64,000 nucleotides of DNA from Bog-756 sp963845485 (GCA_963845485.1 CAWJSI010000015.1:248001-312000), one strand, 5' to 3'. Numbered from the stretch's first letter, positions 1 to 8,843 are shown. The notes: generated from the sequence alone by a model not told the origin. Numbers and translations are program-made.

Positions 1-1254
1 CCCGCCTGGTCAGCGACCCCGGTGGCCGAGCGCACGGCGCTGTTGACCAAGATCAGCGAGGCGCTGGGGGCACGCATGGACAGCCTGGCCGACCTGATCA
101 CCCATGAAGTGGGGATGCCCTACACGCTCTCCCAGCTCGTGCAGGTGGGGCTGCCCATGGCCAGCTTCGGGTCGATGGCTTCGGTGGCCGAGGACTTCAC
201 CTGGGAGAAGGCCGTGGGCAACTCGCTCGTGGTCCGAGAGCCGGTGGGCGTGGTCGGCGCCATCACCCCCTGGAACTACCCGCTGCACCAGATCGCCGCC
301 AAGGTGGCCCCGGCGCTGGCCGCCGGTTGCACCGTGGTCCTCAAGCCCAGCGAGGTGGCTCCGTTGAACGCCTTCGTTCTGGCCGACATCTTCGACGAGG
401 TCGGGGCCCCTCCGGGGATCTTCAACCTGGTGACCGGAGTCGGACCCGTCGTGGGGGAGGCCATCGCCGCCCATCCCGGCGTCGACATGGTCTCGTTCAC
501 CGGCTCGACCCGGGCGGGGCGGCGGGTGTCCGAGGTGGCATCGGCCTCCGTCAAACGGGTGGCGCTCGAGTTGGGCGGCAAGTCGGCCAACGTGCTCCTC
601 GACGACGCCGATTTCGCCAAGGCCGTACCCGACGGAGTGGCCAAGTGCTTCGCCAACTCCGGCCAGACATGCAGCGCCCTGACCCGGATGCTCGTGCCCC
701 GGGACCGCCTGGCCGAGGTCGAGTCGCTGGCTCGGGAAGCGGCCGAGTCCCATGTCCCCGGTGATCCCTTCGCCGCTGGGACGCGTCTCGGGCCGTTGGT
801 ATCCGCCGTGCAGCGGGACCGGGTGCGAGGGTACATCGACAAGGGGATCGGCGAGGGTGCCCAACTCGTCACCGGTGGGGTCGAGGCGCCCGACGGGCTC
901 GCCCACGGCTTCTTCGTGCAACCCACGGTGTTCTCGTCGGTGACGCGAGACATGACTATCGCCCGGGAGGAGATCTTCGGTCCGGTCCTGGTCATCATCC
1001 CCTACGACACCGAAGAAGAAGCCGTCGAGATCGCCAACGACACCGACTACGGGTTGGCGGGAGGCGTGTGGTCAGGTGATGCCGACCGGGCCAAGGGTGT
1101 AGCCCGTCAGCTGCGGACCGGCCAGGTCGAGGTGAACGGCGGCGGATTCAACCCCCTGGCCCCCTTCGGCGGCTACAAGCAGTCGGGCAACGGGCGGGAG
1201 CTCGGTGCCTACGGGCTCGAGGAGTACCTCGAGGTCAAGTCACTCCAACTCTGA
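1..1254 (+). CDS. Aldehyde dehydrogenase, 5'-truncated
   Basis: NAD(P)+-dependent aldehyde dehydrogenase, which oxidises an aldehyde through a thiohemiacetal on a catalytic cysteine. The frame is open from base 1: residues P-A-W-S precede the first in-frame GTG at 22, so about 60-70 N-terminal residues lie outside the window. Counting from that GTG, PWNYPL is at 83-88, the general-base glutamate in ELGGKSAN is E183, the nucleophile in SGQTC is C217, EIFGPV is at 317-322 and PFGGYKQSG is at 381-389. The catalytic core is complete. The substrate cannot be assigned. It converges on the acyl-CoA dehydrogenase-like gene 22 bases downstream. Family assignment is certain; specificity is open. Confidence 0.93.
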   Translation, partial: PAWSATPVAERTALLTKISEALGARMDSLADLITHEVGMPYTLSQLVQVGLPMASFGSMASVAEDFTWEKAVGNSLVVREPVGVVGAITPWNYPLHQIAAKVAPALAAGCTVVLKPSEVAPLNAFVLADIFDEVGAPPGIFNLVTGVGPVVGEAIAAHPGVDMVSFTGSTRAGRRVSEVASASVKRVALELGGKSANVLLDDADFAKAVPDGVAKCFANSGQTCSALTRMLVPRDRLAEVESLAREAAESHVPGDPFAAGTRLGPLVSAVQRDRVRGYIDKGIGEGAQLVTGGVEAPDGLAHGFFVQPTVFSSVTRDMTIAREEIFGPVLVIIPYDTEEEAVEIANDTDYGLAGGVWSGDADRAKGVARQLRTGQVEVNGGGFNPLAPFGGYKQSGNGRELGAYGLEEYLEVKSLQL

Positions 1255-1276
1255 CCGTCCGGGGGCCTGCTCGTGC

Positions 1277-2452
1277 TTACAGGCCGAGCTGGTCCTCGAG
1301 GAGCCCGAGGTGGATCTGGGCGGCGTCGGTATAGGTCTTCTCGCCGATGAACACGTGCTGGGTGCCGGTGTACATGTCGCGGAACGCCCGCTCGAGGCGG
1401 CTGCCCTCGCGTATGGCCGCGGTGCCTGCGGCCAGGTGGGCCCACTGGACGATCTCCCGGCTGGCCTCGGTGGCGTAGGTCGCCGCCACCCGCATCTCGG
1501 CCCGCAGCTCCGGGGTGAGGTCCTGGCCGTTCTTCACGGCCTGCTCGGTGTCGGTGAACGTGGTGACCACGAGGAGTCGGGCCGCCTGCCACATGGCCCG
1601 GTGGTGGGAGAGGTTGCGCTGGAAGGAGGGCTTGTGGGCGATGGACTCCGACTCGCCCATCCGCACCTTGGTGCGGGCCAGTTCGGTCACGTCGTCGAGC
1701 ATGGACTTGGCCACACCGAGGGCCCACGACGCATGGCCGGCGGCGGTGATGGGCATGAGTCCCATGCGGAAGGCCGGGGACGTGCCCCGTTGGGGCGTCC
1801 GACAGAACAGCTCGAAGGTGCGGTACTCGGGGACGAACAGCTCGGCCACGTTGTAGTCGAACGAGCCGGTGGCCTTCAGGCCCTGGACATGCCATCCATC
1901 GGTGAAGTTGATCTCCGCTCGGGGGATGACCGCCACCAACAGCGGGGGGATCCCGCTGTCGTCCACCACCAGCTCGCCCCCGACCGTCGGCATGAAGCCC
2001 GCTGCCACGTACTCGGAGTGGCCCGTGCCCGAGCCGAAGTTCCAGGCGCCGGTGATGCGGAATCCGCCCTCTACGGTCTCACCCAATCCGTTGGGGAAGA
2101 ACTGGCCACCGGCGGTTACCCGGTTGTCGTGGCCGGTGAAGACCTCGTCGAATCCCTCTTGGGGGAGGTAAGCGGCAATGGCTGCGGCCGACGGCAGGTT
2201 GGCGATGCCGATCCAGCCGAGGGAGCCGTCCTGCCAGGCCAGTTCGATCCAGGTGTCGATCATCTCGGCAAAGGAGGGCTCGCACCCTCCGGCCTCGCTG
2301 GGGTTGGCCCACTGCATGAGCCCGCTGCCCCAGAGCGCCTCTACCGTTGCGGGATTCAAGGTGCGCTGCCGCTCCGAATCGGCCGACTCGGCGGCCACCA
2401 CGGTGCGGAGGGTCCGGGCCGCCTCCGGCCCGTTGACGGTCACGGTAGGCAT
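1277..2452 (-). CDS. Acyl-CoA dehydrogenase family flavoprotein (HsaA/DszC-like)
   Basis: A 391-residue flavoprotein of the acyl-CoA dehydrogenase fold. The middle beta domain contains a GAWNFGSGTGHSEY segment, and the C-terminal helical part resembles the Acyl-CoA_dh_2 type found in flavin-dependent monooxygenases such as HsaA or DszC, not classical fatty-acyl dehydrogenases. This is family-level inference; a true dehydrogenase remains possible. The ATG at 2452 is preferred over an in-frame GTG at 2515 because GGGGGAGG lies just upstream of it. It is the last gene of a leftward group with two NTF2-fold proteins and an enoyl reductase, 96 bases after the nearest. That context suggests lipid, steroid or aromatic substrate metabolism. 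Confidence 0.8.
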   Translation of the reverse strand: MPTVTVNGPEAARTLRTVVAAESADSERQRTLNPATVEALWGSGLMQWANPSEAGGCEPSFAEMIDTWIELAWQDGSLGWIGIANLPSAAAIAAYLPQEGFDEVFTGHDNRVTAGGQFFPNGLGETVEGGFRITGAWNFGSGTGHSEYVAAGFMPTVGGELVVDDSGIPPLLVAVIPRAEINFTDGWHVQGLKATGSFDYNVAELFVPEYRTFELFCRTPQRGTSPAFRMGLMPITAAGHASWALGVAKSMLDDVTELARTKVRMGESESIAHKPSFQRNLSHHRAMWQAARLLVVTTFTDTEQAVKNGQDLTPELRAEMRVAATYATEASREIVQWAHLAAGTAAIREGSRLERAFRDMYTGTQHVFIGEKTYTDAAQIHLGLLEDQLGL

Positions 2453-2548
2453 GAGCCTCCCCCTTTCACTCCGACAACCTGAGGGAACGTAGGGGTCGCC
2501 GCCATCACCGGTCAAGGCCGGATGACGTCGGCGCCACGTCGACGGGGG

Positions 2549-3004
2549 TCAGTCGGGGATGTTGGCGAGCATGTGGTGACTCACGTCGCCCACCAAGTCG
2601 ATGAGATAGCGGCGCTCAGCGAACCGCCAGGTGCCCTCCACCCGCTCGAACCGGTCGTGGTAGCGGCCGGCCAGGATGGGCTGCAGGGCCAACCCGGGGA
2701 CGGCCTGCAGGACCGTCCAGTAGCTGCGGGCCCCGGCCTGTCCCTCGGTGTCGTCGATCTCGAGGATGACGTTGGTGGTGACGTGTTTGGTCCCCGGCGT
2801 GCCATCGGGATAGAGCCGGGTGGTGGAGGTGAACATGGCCAAGATGGCATCCCTCCCGGACAGGAGCCTCGAGTCACCGGCGCCGCTGCCATCGCCCACC
2901 GCTGCATCGCCGAGCAGGTCGGCCACACCCGCGAAGTCGCCGAGGTCGATGAGTTCGGCGTAGCGGTGGATGAGATTGGTGACCGCCACTGCGCTCTCGG
3001 TCAT
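2549..3004 (-). CDS. SnoaL/NTF2-fold protein
   Basis: A 151-residue single-domain protein with the cone-shaped alpha+beta fold of the SnoaL-like/NTF2 superfamily. It has an N-terminal helix with HRYAELIDLGDF, a central GRDAI motif, and a C-terminal sheet ending in RRYLIDLVGD. Members act as small hydratases, isomerases or cyclases, or as subunits of ring-hydroxylating enzymes; this sequence does not say which. A perfect AGGAGG stands ahead of the ATG at 3004 and fixes the start. It lies 10 bases downstream of the next NTF2-like gene and is probably cotranscribed with it. Confidence 0.75.
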   Translation of the reverse strand: MTESAVAVTNLIHRYAELIDLGDFAGVADLLGDAAVGDGSGAGDSRLLSGRDAILAMFTSTTRLYPDGTPGTKHVTTNVILEIDDTEGQAGARSYWTVLQAVPGLALQPILAGRYHDRFERVEGTWRFAERRYLIDLVGDVSHHMLANIPD

Positions 3005-3014
3005 CGGTGGCCTC

Positions 3015-3392
3015 CTAACCGAAGGTGAGGTCGGCGTCGTCCCAGTAGGCGTGCACCGAACGGAAGAGGCCCTCGTCGTCGACGGCGAAGACCTCGATCC
3101 CGTCGATGGTCATCGTCGCGCCACCCGTCTCGACCGCGATGGCGAAGTCCACCGCAACCTGGTCGGCGCAGGTGTGGACGGCTTTGGCCGTGAACGTCCA
3201 GGTGTCGCTGGCGGCTATTCCGTTCTCGAAGAAGGTGACGATAGCGGTGCGCCCGAGGTTCGGGGGGTTGGACACCGGGTCAGCATGGACGGCGTCCTCG
3301 GTGAACCGTTCGGCGATGGCTCTCGGATCCCTCGAGTTGATGGCGTCTACGTAGCCGACCACACGTTGGCGCAGTTCGTCTCCGGTGAGCAC
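3015..3392 (-). CDS. Ketosteroid isomerase-like NTF2-fold protein
   Basis: A 125-residue protein resembling delta5-3-ketosteroid isomerase-like SnoaL proteins. The pattern YVDAINSRDPRAIAERFTED is typical of the N-terminal helix pair, followed by a GRTAIVTFFE helix and a strand ending in VHAYWDDADL. It begins with GTG at 3392, only three bases after the enoyl reductase stop, so translational coupling is likely. Catalytic residues cannot be assigned confidently. With the adjacent SnoaL protein and the flavoprotein it may form a small catabolic module for a cyclic or polyketide-like substrate; this is inference from neighbourhood. Confidence 0.75.
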   Translation of the reverse strand: MLTGDELRQRVVGYVDAINSRDPRAIAERFTEDAVHADPVSNPPNLGRTAIVTFFENGIAASDTWTFTAKAVHTCADQVAVDFAIAVETGGATMTIDGIEVFAVDDEGLFRSVHAYWDDADLTFG

Positions 3393-3395
3393 CGC

Positions 3396-4184
3396 TCAGG
3401 CCCCCGTGGCGTGGACGCCGCCGTCGACGTGGATGATCTCACCGGTCGTCATGGGCAACAGGTCAGAGAACAGGGCGACGCAGGCCCGGGCCACCACATC
3501 GGTGTCGAGCACGTCCCAGCCGAGGGGGGCCCGGTCGGCCCAGGTGTCCTCGAAGGTGGCGAATCCGGGAATCGATTTGGCCGCCAAGGTCTTGACGGGA
3601 CCGGCGGCCACCAGGTTCATCCGGATCTTGTCCGGCCCGAGATCGCGGGCCAAATAACGCGAGAGCGACTCCAACGCAGCCTTGGACACGCCCATCCAGT
3701 CATAGGCGGGCCAGGCCACGGTGGCATCGAAGTCGAGCCCCACCACCGATGCTCCAAGACCCCCGTCGGTACCCGCGGCCACCAGGAGGGGGCGAAACGC
3801 CTCGACCAGGGCTTTCAGCGAGTAGGCCGAGACCCGGAGGGCCACCGAGACTTCCTCCCATCCGGCCTGGAACATGTCGCCGCCGAGGCACTCGGGCGGG
3901 GCGAAGCCGATGGCGTGGAGCAGGCCGTCCATCCGGGTCCACCGCTCGCCGAGGGCGGTGGCCGCCGACGCGAGTTGCGACGGCTCGGTCACGTCGATCT
4001 CGAGGACCTCGGCCTCCTCGGGGAGCTTCCGCGCCGTACGCCGGGTCAGCGAGAGGCCCCGTCCAGCCCCCGACAACACCACCTCGGCCCCTTCGCCTTG
4101 GGCCCGTCGGGCCACCGCAAAGGCCAGTGATGCGTCGGTCAGCACGCCCGTGACCAAGATCCGTTTACCCTCGAGGAGTCCCAT
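3396..4184 (-). CDS. fabI: Enoyl-[acyl-carrier-protein] reductase, InhA-like
   Basis: NADH-dependent enoyl-ACP reductase of FAS-II, which reduces the trans-2-enoyl chain in the last step of each elongation cycle. The 262 residues start with an N-terminal Rossmann segment (LVTGVLTDASLAFAVAR). The catalytic pair is in PAYDWMGVSK: Y161 and K168, with M164 between them as in InhA (Y158, M161, K165). NLVAAGPVKTLAAKSI and the TTGEIIHVDGG end also match InhA closely. No Shine-Dalgarno is visible; a TAACCT hexamer ends nine bases before the ATG, suggesting a leaderless transcript. It heads the leftward group and diverges from the F420 reductase gene. Confidence 0.9.
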   Translation of the reverse strand: MGLLEGKRILVTGVLTDASLAFAVARRAQGEGAEVVLSGAGRGLSLTRRTARKLPEEAEVLEIDVTEPSQLASAATALGERWTRMDGLLHAIGFAPPECLGGDMFQAGWEEVSVALRVSAYSLKALVEAFRPLLVAAGTDGGLGASVVGLDFDATVAWPAYDWMGVSKAALESLSRYLARDLGPDKIRMNLVAAGPVKTLAAKSIPGFATFEDTWADRAPLGWDVLDTDVVARACVALFSDLLPMTTGEIIHVDGGVHATGA

Positions 4185-4193
4185 CAGCGAGTC

Positions 4194-4199
4194 AGGTTA
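4194..4199 (-). promoter_or_regulatory. Candidate -10 of leaderless fabI transcript
   Basis: TAACCT on the minus strand ends nine bases before the fabI ATG, and no Shine-Dalgarno intervenes. Inferred from position only. Confidence 0.45.
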
Positions 4200-4249
4200 T
4201 CGTCATGGCCTCGTCCCGCCGTGACGGGGCGGTGTGGAAGGGTAGGCAC

Positions 4250-4908
4250 ATGCGAGTCGGAATTCTGGGAGGGACCGGCCCGGCCGGACGCGGGTTGGCC
4301 GTGCGGCTGGCCGCCGTCGGTGAGCAGGTCGTCATCGGTTCGAGGGACGCTTCCCGGGCCGAGGAGGTAGCTGGCGGCCTGGTCGAGGCCTGGCCCGATC
4401 ACGAGTTGGCCATCACCGGGGCGTCGAACGAGGATACGGCCGCATCGGAACTGGTCGTGGTGGCCACGCCCTGGGACAGCGCCATCGCCACGGTGAAGCC
4501 GCTGGCCTCGGCGCTGTCGGGCAAGGTGGTGGTCTCGATGGCCAATGCGCTGGCCAAAGAGGGCCGGGAGTTCCTCGCCCTCGTCCCGCCCGCGGTTCGG
4601 TAGCCGCATCGATCCAGGCCGCCCTGCCGGGCTCGCTCGTGTCAGCCTCCTTCCATCATCTCCCGGCCTCGGAGATGGAAAAGCTCACCACGCCGCTTGT
4701 GGCCGACGTCCTCGTCTGTTCCGACCACGCCGAGGCCACGGCGGCCACCGTGGCCCTCGTGGACCGCATCGACGGCCTCCGTGGGGTGGATGCCGGCAGT
4801 CTGTCCCAGGCCGCGCCCATCGAGGCCTTCACCGCCGTGCTCATCACTGTCAACATCCGCCACAAGGTGCATGCCGCCGTGCAACTGGCCGGCTACGGCG
4901 ACCGCTGA
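4250..4908 (+). pseudogene. npdG: F420H2:NADP+ oxidoreductase, frameshifted
   Basis: Moves hydride between coenzyme F420 and NADP. The N-terminal half starts at ATG 4250 with the dinucleotide motif GILGGTGPAGRGLA and reads GSRDASRAEE, then SMANALAKEGREF, and hits a TAG at 4601-4603. The C-terminal half continues in the frame one base earlier, with SASFHHLPASEM, DVLVCSDHAEA and GLRGVDAGSLSQA, ending at 4908. Restoring one G in the GCGGTTCGG stretch near 4593 gives one 219-219-residue-scale frame, the normal family size (about 219 codons), with the conserved Gly-Ser after the LVPPA segment. So the gene carries a single-base deletion, or the assembly does. No slippery heptamer for programmed shifting is visible. 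It sits 20 bases upstream of mshC. Confidence 0.85.
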
Positions 4909-4927
4909 TGGAGGGGGGGAGGATGGG

Positions 4928-6082
4928 TTGGTTGCCGCGGACCTCGGACCGACGGTTCGGCTCTACGACACGGCCCGACAGGTGGTCGCCCCACTCGAGG
5001 TGGGGCCGGTCGTCACCTTGTACTCGTGCGGGATCACGCCCTACGACTCGGCGCACCTCGGCCACGCCCAGGTCTATCTGACCTTCGACATCCTCCAGCG
5101 CCGCCTCCGCGACCTCGGACACGAGACCCGGTGTGTGCGCAATGTCACCGATGTCGACGATGACATCCTGCGCAAGGCCAGAGAACTCGGAGTGCACTAC
5201 CTCGACCTGGCGGCCGAGGAGATCGCCCGCTTCGACTCGGACATGGCGGCACTGGACCTGATCCCGGCGTGGTCGGAGCCCCGGGCCACCTCGGCCATCG
5301 CCGAGATCCTCACGCTGATCGGAGCGGTGCTCGACTCAGGGAGTGCCTATCAATCCGGCGGTGCGGTCTACTTCGACGTCACCACCTTCGACCGGTTCGG
5401 CGCAGTCAGCCACTTCGACCAGCCGACCATGCTGGCCATGGCCGCCGAGCACGGTGGCAATCCCGACGACCCCAACAAGCGCCATCCGCTGGACTTCGTG
5501 CTCTGGCAGCCGTCGCTCCCCGACGAGCCGTCGTGGGAGTCACGGTGGGGCCCCGGCCGGCCCGGGTGGCACATCGAGTGCTCGGCTCTGGCCCTCCGCG
5601 AGCTCGGCGAGACCATCGACGTCCACGGTGGCGGTCGTGATCTCGTCTTCCCCCACCACGAGTGCGAGACCGCTCAGTCCGAGTCGGTCACCGGCAGGCC
5701 CTTCGTCGGCCACTGGCTCCACGTAGGCCTGGTCGGGCTGGACGGCACGAAGATGTCCAAGTCCCTCGGGAATCTGGTCTTCGTGGGCGATCTGCTGAAG
5801 GAGTGGGAGCCGGCGGTGGTGCGCTCGGCCCTTCTCCACCACCACTACCGCAACGACTGGGAGTGGGGTCCAGACGACATGCCCCGGGCCGCCCGCCGCC
5901 TGGAGGCCTGGCGAGGCGCCCCGGTGGGCGCCGACCCTACCCGTGAGGCGGCCATCGATCGGGTCCGTGCCCGGCTCGACGACGACCTCGACACGCCCGG
6001 GGCTCTCGCCGTGCTGGACGAGGAGGCGGCGGCCGGCCGGCCGGTGGTCCAGGGCGCCGCCCTGTTGGGCATTACCCTGTAA
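4928..6082 (+). CDS. mshC: Mycothiol cysteine ligase MshC
   Basis: L-cysteine:1D-myo-inositol 2-amino-2-deoxy-alpha-D-glucopyranoside ligase. It adenylates cysteine and joins it to the GlcN-Ins amine in mycothiol synthesis. It is a paralogue of cysteinyl-tRNA synthetase but is only about 384 residues long and lacks the full anticodon-binding end. Visible: C34 in YSCGITPYD, the HIGH variant H43-L-G-H46, a GWHIECSAL zinc/adenylate segment and KMSKS at 275-279. GITPYD and YRNDWEW are typical of MshC rather than CysS. No ATG lies near the conserved N-terminus; a TTG at 4928 follows a strong GGAGG and is the best start. mshD lies in the same window at 60435-61394. Confidence 0.87.
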   Translation: MVAADLGPTVRLYDTARQVVAPLEVGPVVTLYSCGITPYDSAHLGHAQVYLTFDILQRRLRDLGHETRCVRNVTDVDDDILRKARELGVHYLDLAAEEIARFDSDMAALDLIPAWSEPRATSAIAEILTLIGAVLDSGSAYQSGGAVYFDVTTFDRFGAVSHFDQPTMLAMAAEHGGNPDDPNKRHPLDFVLWQPSLPDEPSWESRWGPGRPGWHIECSALALRELGETIDVHGGGRDLVFPHHECETAQSESVTGRPFVGHWLHVGLVGLDGTKMSKSLGNLVFVGDLLKEWEPAVVRSALLHHHYRNDWEWGPDDMPRAARRLEAWRGAPVGADPTREAAIDRVRARLDDDLDTPGALAVLDEEAAAGRPVVQGAALLGITL

Positions 6083-6154
6083 CCACAGCACGTAGTGCAC
6101 CCGGGATCCGTGTTCCGGGGCCTTCCTGTCGAGGGACGGCCGACACGGCGACAG

Positions 6155-6190
6155 GGAGCGGGTCCGCATCGGCGAACCCTTCCCGGCTCC
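6155..6190 (+). promoter_or_regulatory. Inverted repeat in the thrS leader
   Basis: Within the 157-base gap before thrS, GGAGC (6155-6159) pairs with GCTCC (6186-6190), and the adjoining GGGT (6160-6163) pairs with ACCC (6176-6179) around a 12-base loop, with a 3'-side bulge. It could be a leader structure controlling thrS or the end of the mshC transcript. No T-box landmarks were recognised. Confidence 0.25.
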
Positions 6191-6239
6191 GCACCGGCGC
6201 GCCCCACCCGTACGAATCCCGATGGAGAGAGACCACCCC

Positions 6240-8228
6240 ATGCCAGCCGTGACCGTCCAACTTCCCGATGGATCGACGAAGGAGTTCGACGCCGGCACCA
6301 CCGCGCTGCAGTTCGCCGAGTCGATCGGTCCGCGCCTGGCCCGGGCGGCGGTCGCCGCCTCCTTCGACGGTGCCGAGGTCGATCTCGACACGCCGTTGCG
6401 GGACGGCGCCAAGGTCAGTGTGCTGACCGCCGAGTCCGATGCGGGCAGGGCGGTCCTGCGCCACTCGACCGCCCATGTGCTGGCTCAAGCCGTGCTGCGG
6501 CTCTGGCCCGGCGCCCACTTCGCCATCGGGCCGGTCATCGAGGACGGCTTCTACTATGACTTCGAACTCCCCGACGGCGCCCACTTCAGCGACGAGGACC
6601 TGGAGCGGATCGCTGCCACCATGCGCGAGATCATGGCCGAGGACCAGCCCTTCATCCGTCACGAGCACTCCATCGACGAGGGCCTGGCCCTCTTCGACGA
6701 CCAGCCGTTCAAGCGGGAGATCATCGAGGCGGTCGGAGCCGGTCACGACGAGGTCGATGCCCCCGCCGAAGGGGGCGAGGAGGCACTTGTCTCCACCTAC
6801 TGGAACTCGCCGTCGTTCACCGACCTGTGTCGTGGGCCCCACGTGCCGTCGACCAGCCGGTTGGGCCACTTCGCCCTCATGCGGGTGGCCGGCGCCTACT
6901 GGCGCGGGGACGAGAAACGCCAGCAGCTCCAGCGGATCTACGGCACCGCCTGGGAGTCGGACAAGGCCCTGGCCGAGCATCTGCACCGCCTGGAGGAGGC
7001 CGAGCGCCGGGATCACCGCAAACTGGGCCTGGAGCTCGACCTGTTCTCCTTCCCCGAGGAGATCGGCTCAGGGCTGGCCGTGTTCCACCCGAAAGGTGGG
7101 ACCATCCGCCGCCTGATGGAGGACTACTCCTACCAACGACACAAGGCGGCCGGCTACGAGTTCGTGACCACCCCCCACATCACCAAAGCCGAGCTGTTCG
7201 AGACCTCGGGACATCTCGACTGGTTCGCCGAGGGGATGTTCCCGCCCATGGAACTCGACGGCGGCCAGCAGTACTACCTGAAGCCGATGAACTGTCCGTT
7301 CCACGTGCTCATCTACAAGAGCAGCCAGCGGTCCTACCGTGAACTGCCCCTTCGGCTGTTCGAGTTCGGGACGGTCTACCGCTACGAGAAGTCCGGTGTC
7401 GTGCACGGGCTGACCCGGGTGCGGGGCATGACCCAGGACGACGCCCACATCTTCTGCACCCGCGACCAGATGGCCGCCGAGCTCCACACCACGTTGACCT
7501 TCGTCCTCTCCCTGCTACGCGACTTCGGCCTGGAGGACTTCTTCTTGGAGCTCTCGACCCGTCCCGAGGGCAAGGCGGTGGGCACGCCCGAAGAGTGGGA
7601 GGAGGCCACCGAGACCCTGCGCACCACGGCCCTGGCCATGGATCTCGACCTGGTGCTCGACGAAGGCGGCGGCGCCTTCTACGGCCCCAAGATCTCCGTA
7701 CAGGCCAAAGACGCCATCGGCAGGACCCACCAGATGTCGACCATCCAGCTCGACTTCCAGACGCCCCAGCGGTTCGAGGCCGAGTACATCGGGGCCGACA
7801 ACGCCCGCCACCGCCCCATCATGATCCACCGGGCCCTGTTCGGGACGGTGGAGCGCTTCTTTGCCATCCTGCTCGAGCATTACGCCGGGGCCCTGCCCAC
7901 CTGGCTCTGTCCCGAACAGGTCCGTGTGCTCGGGGTGAGGGACGACCACGAGGCGTATGCCCACAAGGTGGCCGACCGGCTCCGGGCCGTCGGCGCCCGG
8001 GTGTCGGTGGATCCCGCTGATGAGAAGCTGGGAGCCCGGATCCGTAAGGCCAAGGTCCTCAAGATCCCCTACATCCTGGTGGTGGGGGACGACGACGTCG
8101 CCGCGGGCACCGTCGGGGTGAACCGACGGGGAAGCGGTCCCCCCGAGCGTGGGGTGGCGCTGATGGAGTTCACCGAGGCGCTGGAGGCCGAGATCGCCGA
8201 GCGCCGCCTCCCCGAAACCGGGTCGTGA
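6240..8228 (+). CDS. thrS: Threonyl-tRNA synthetase
   Basis: Charges tRNA-Thr. The 662 residues from ATG 6240 comprise an N-terminal TGS domain (AVTVQLPDGS), the editing domain, the class II catalytic core and an anticodon-binding C-terminus (EQVRVLGVRDDHEAYA). The zinc ligands correspond to C352 (KPMNCPFH), H403 (DDAHIFC) and H530 (MIHRALFG), with the same spacing as in E. coli. An ATG at 6222 is in frame, but the later one fits the family N-terminus and has GGAG upstream. It is followed by the HIT gene through a GTGA overlap, and then by the lipid genes, an order also known in Mycobacterium. Confidence 0.95.
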   Translation: MPAVTVQLPDGSTKEFDAGTTALQFAESIGPRLARAAVAASFDGAEVDLDTPLRDGAKVSVLTAESDAGRAVLRHSTAHVLAQAVLRLWPGAHFAIGPVIEDGFYYDFELPDGAHFSDEDLERIAATMREIMAEDQPFIRHEHSIDEGLALFDDQPFKREIIEAVGAGHDEVDAPAEGGEEALVSTYWNSPSFTDLCRGPHVPSTSRLGHFALMRVAGAYWRGDEKRQQLQRIYGTAWESDKALAEHLHRLEEAERRDHRKLGLELDLFSFPEEIGSGLAVFHPKGGTIRRLMEDYSYQRHKAAGYEFVTTPHITKAELFETSGHLDWFAEGMFPPMELDGGQQYYLKPMNCPFHVLIYKSSQRSYRELPLRLFEFGTVYRYEKSGVVHGLTRVRGMTQDDAHIFCTRDQMAAELHTTLTFVLSLLRDFGLEDFFLELSTRPEGKAVGTPEEWEEATETLRTTALAMDLDLVLDEGGGAFYGPKISVQAKDAIGRTHQMSTIQLDFQTPQRFEAEYIGADNARHRPIMIHRALFGTVERFFAILLEHYAGALPTWLCPEQVRVLGVRDDHEAYAHKVADRLRAVGARVSVDPADEKLGARIRKAKVLKIPYILVVGDDDVAAGTVGVNRRGSGPPERGVALMEFTEALEAEIAERRLPETGS

Positions 8229-8758
8229 GCCTCGACCACCTCTGGGCCGGGTGGCGCAGTGCCTATGTGACCTCGGTCGGGTCGACTGATCCGGTACCTG
8301 CACAGGACCATGCGTCAGTCGACGACCAGGACCGCTGTGTCTTTTGTCGGATCGCCGCCAGTGGGCCGCCCTCGCCGGACAACGGCGTCCTGTGGCGGGG
8401 CGAAGAGACCTTTGTCGTGCTCAACGCCTACCCTTATGCCTCGGGCCATCTGATGGCGCTTCCGGTCCGCCACGTCCGATCGCTGGGCGAACTCTCCTCC
8501 GAGGAGGGAGCCGAGATGTGGTCGGCCCTGCGGCGAGGGGTGTCCGCCCTCGAGTCAGCCCTCGGCCCCGAGGGGATCAACCTCGGGGCCAACCTGGGAG
8601 CGGCGGCCGGGGCGGGGATCCCCCGGCACCTCCACATGCACGCGGTGCCCCGCTGGGTGGGTGACACCAACTTCATGACCGCCGTGGCCGGTACCCGGGT
8701 GCTGCCCGAGACGCTGGCCGTCACCTGGGGGCGGCTCCACGACGCCTGGCCCGAGTAG
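8225..8758 (+). CDS. HIT-family nucleotide phosphorylase/hydrolase
   Basis: A 177-residue histidine-triad protein; the mycobacterial homologue in the same position (Rv2613c) is an Ap4A phosphorylase. The triad is H135-L-H137-M-H139 followed by AVPRW. A C38-V-F-C41 pair near the N-terminus is a probable zinc-binding site. NGVLWRGEETFVVLNAYPY and SGHLMALPVRHV match this subfamily. It starts with GTG overlapping the thrS stop by four bases, so translation is probably coupled. Dinucleoside polyphosphate cleavage is inferred from the homologue, not from residues unique to this protein. Confidence 0.88.
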   Translation: MSLDHLWAGWRSAYVTSVGSTDPVPAQDHASVDDQDRCVFCRIAASGPPSPDNGVLWRGEETFVVLNAYPYASGHLMALPVRHVRSLGELSSEEGAEMWSALRRGVSALESALGPEGINLGANLGAAAGAGIPRHLHMHAVPRWVGDTNFMTAVAGTRVLPETLAVTWGRLHDAWPE

Positions 8759-8843
8759 GAGGCCGCCTGGGGTCGGCGGACCCGACAGGAATCGAAGGCC
8801 CGACAACGGTGTTGCCCGGATGGACAAGGCGAAGGGACTGACC

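Noticed and set aside
4585..4605. Programmed ribosomal frameshift in the F420 reductase gene
   Set aside because: No X-XXY-YYZ slippery heptamer or clear downstream stimulator is visible, and the family is not known to use frameshifting; an indel is simpler.
4928..6082. Annotation as cysteinyl-tRNA synthetase
   Set aside because: Length of about 384 residues, GITPYD in the signature loop, the YRNDWEW motif and presence of mshD favour MshC.
6083..6239. T-box riboswitch before thrS
   Set aside because: No T-box consensus or specifier stem could be recognised; only a modest inverted repeat is present.
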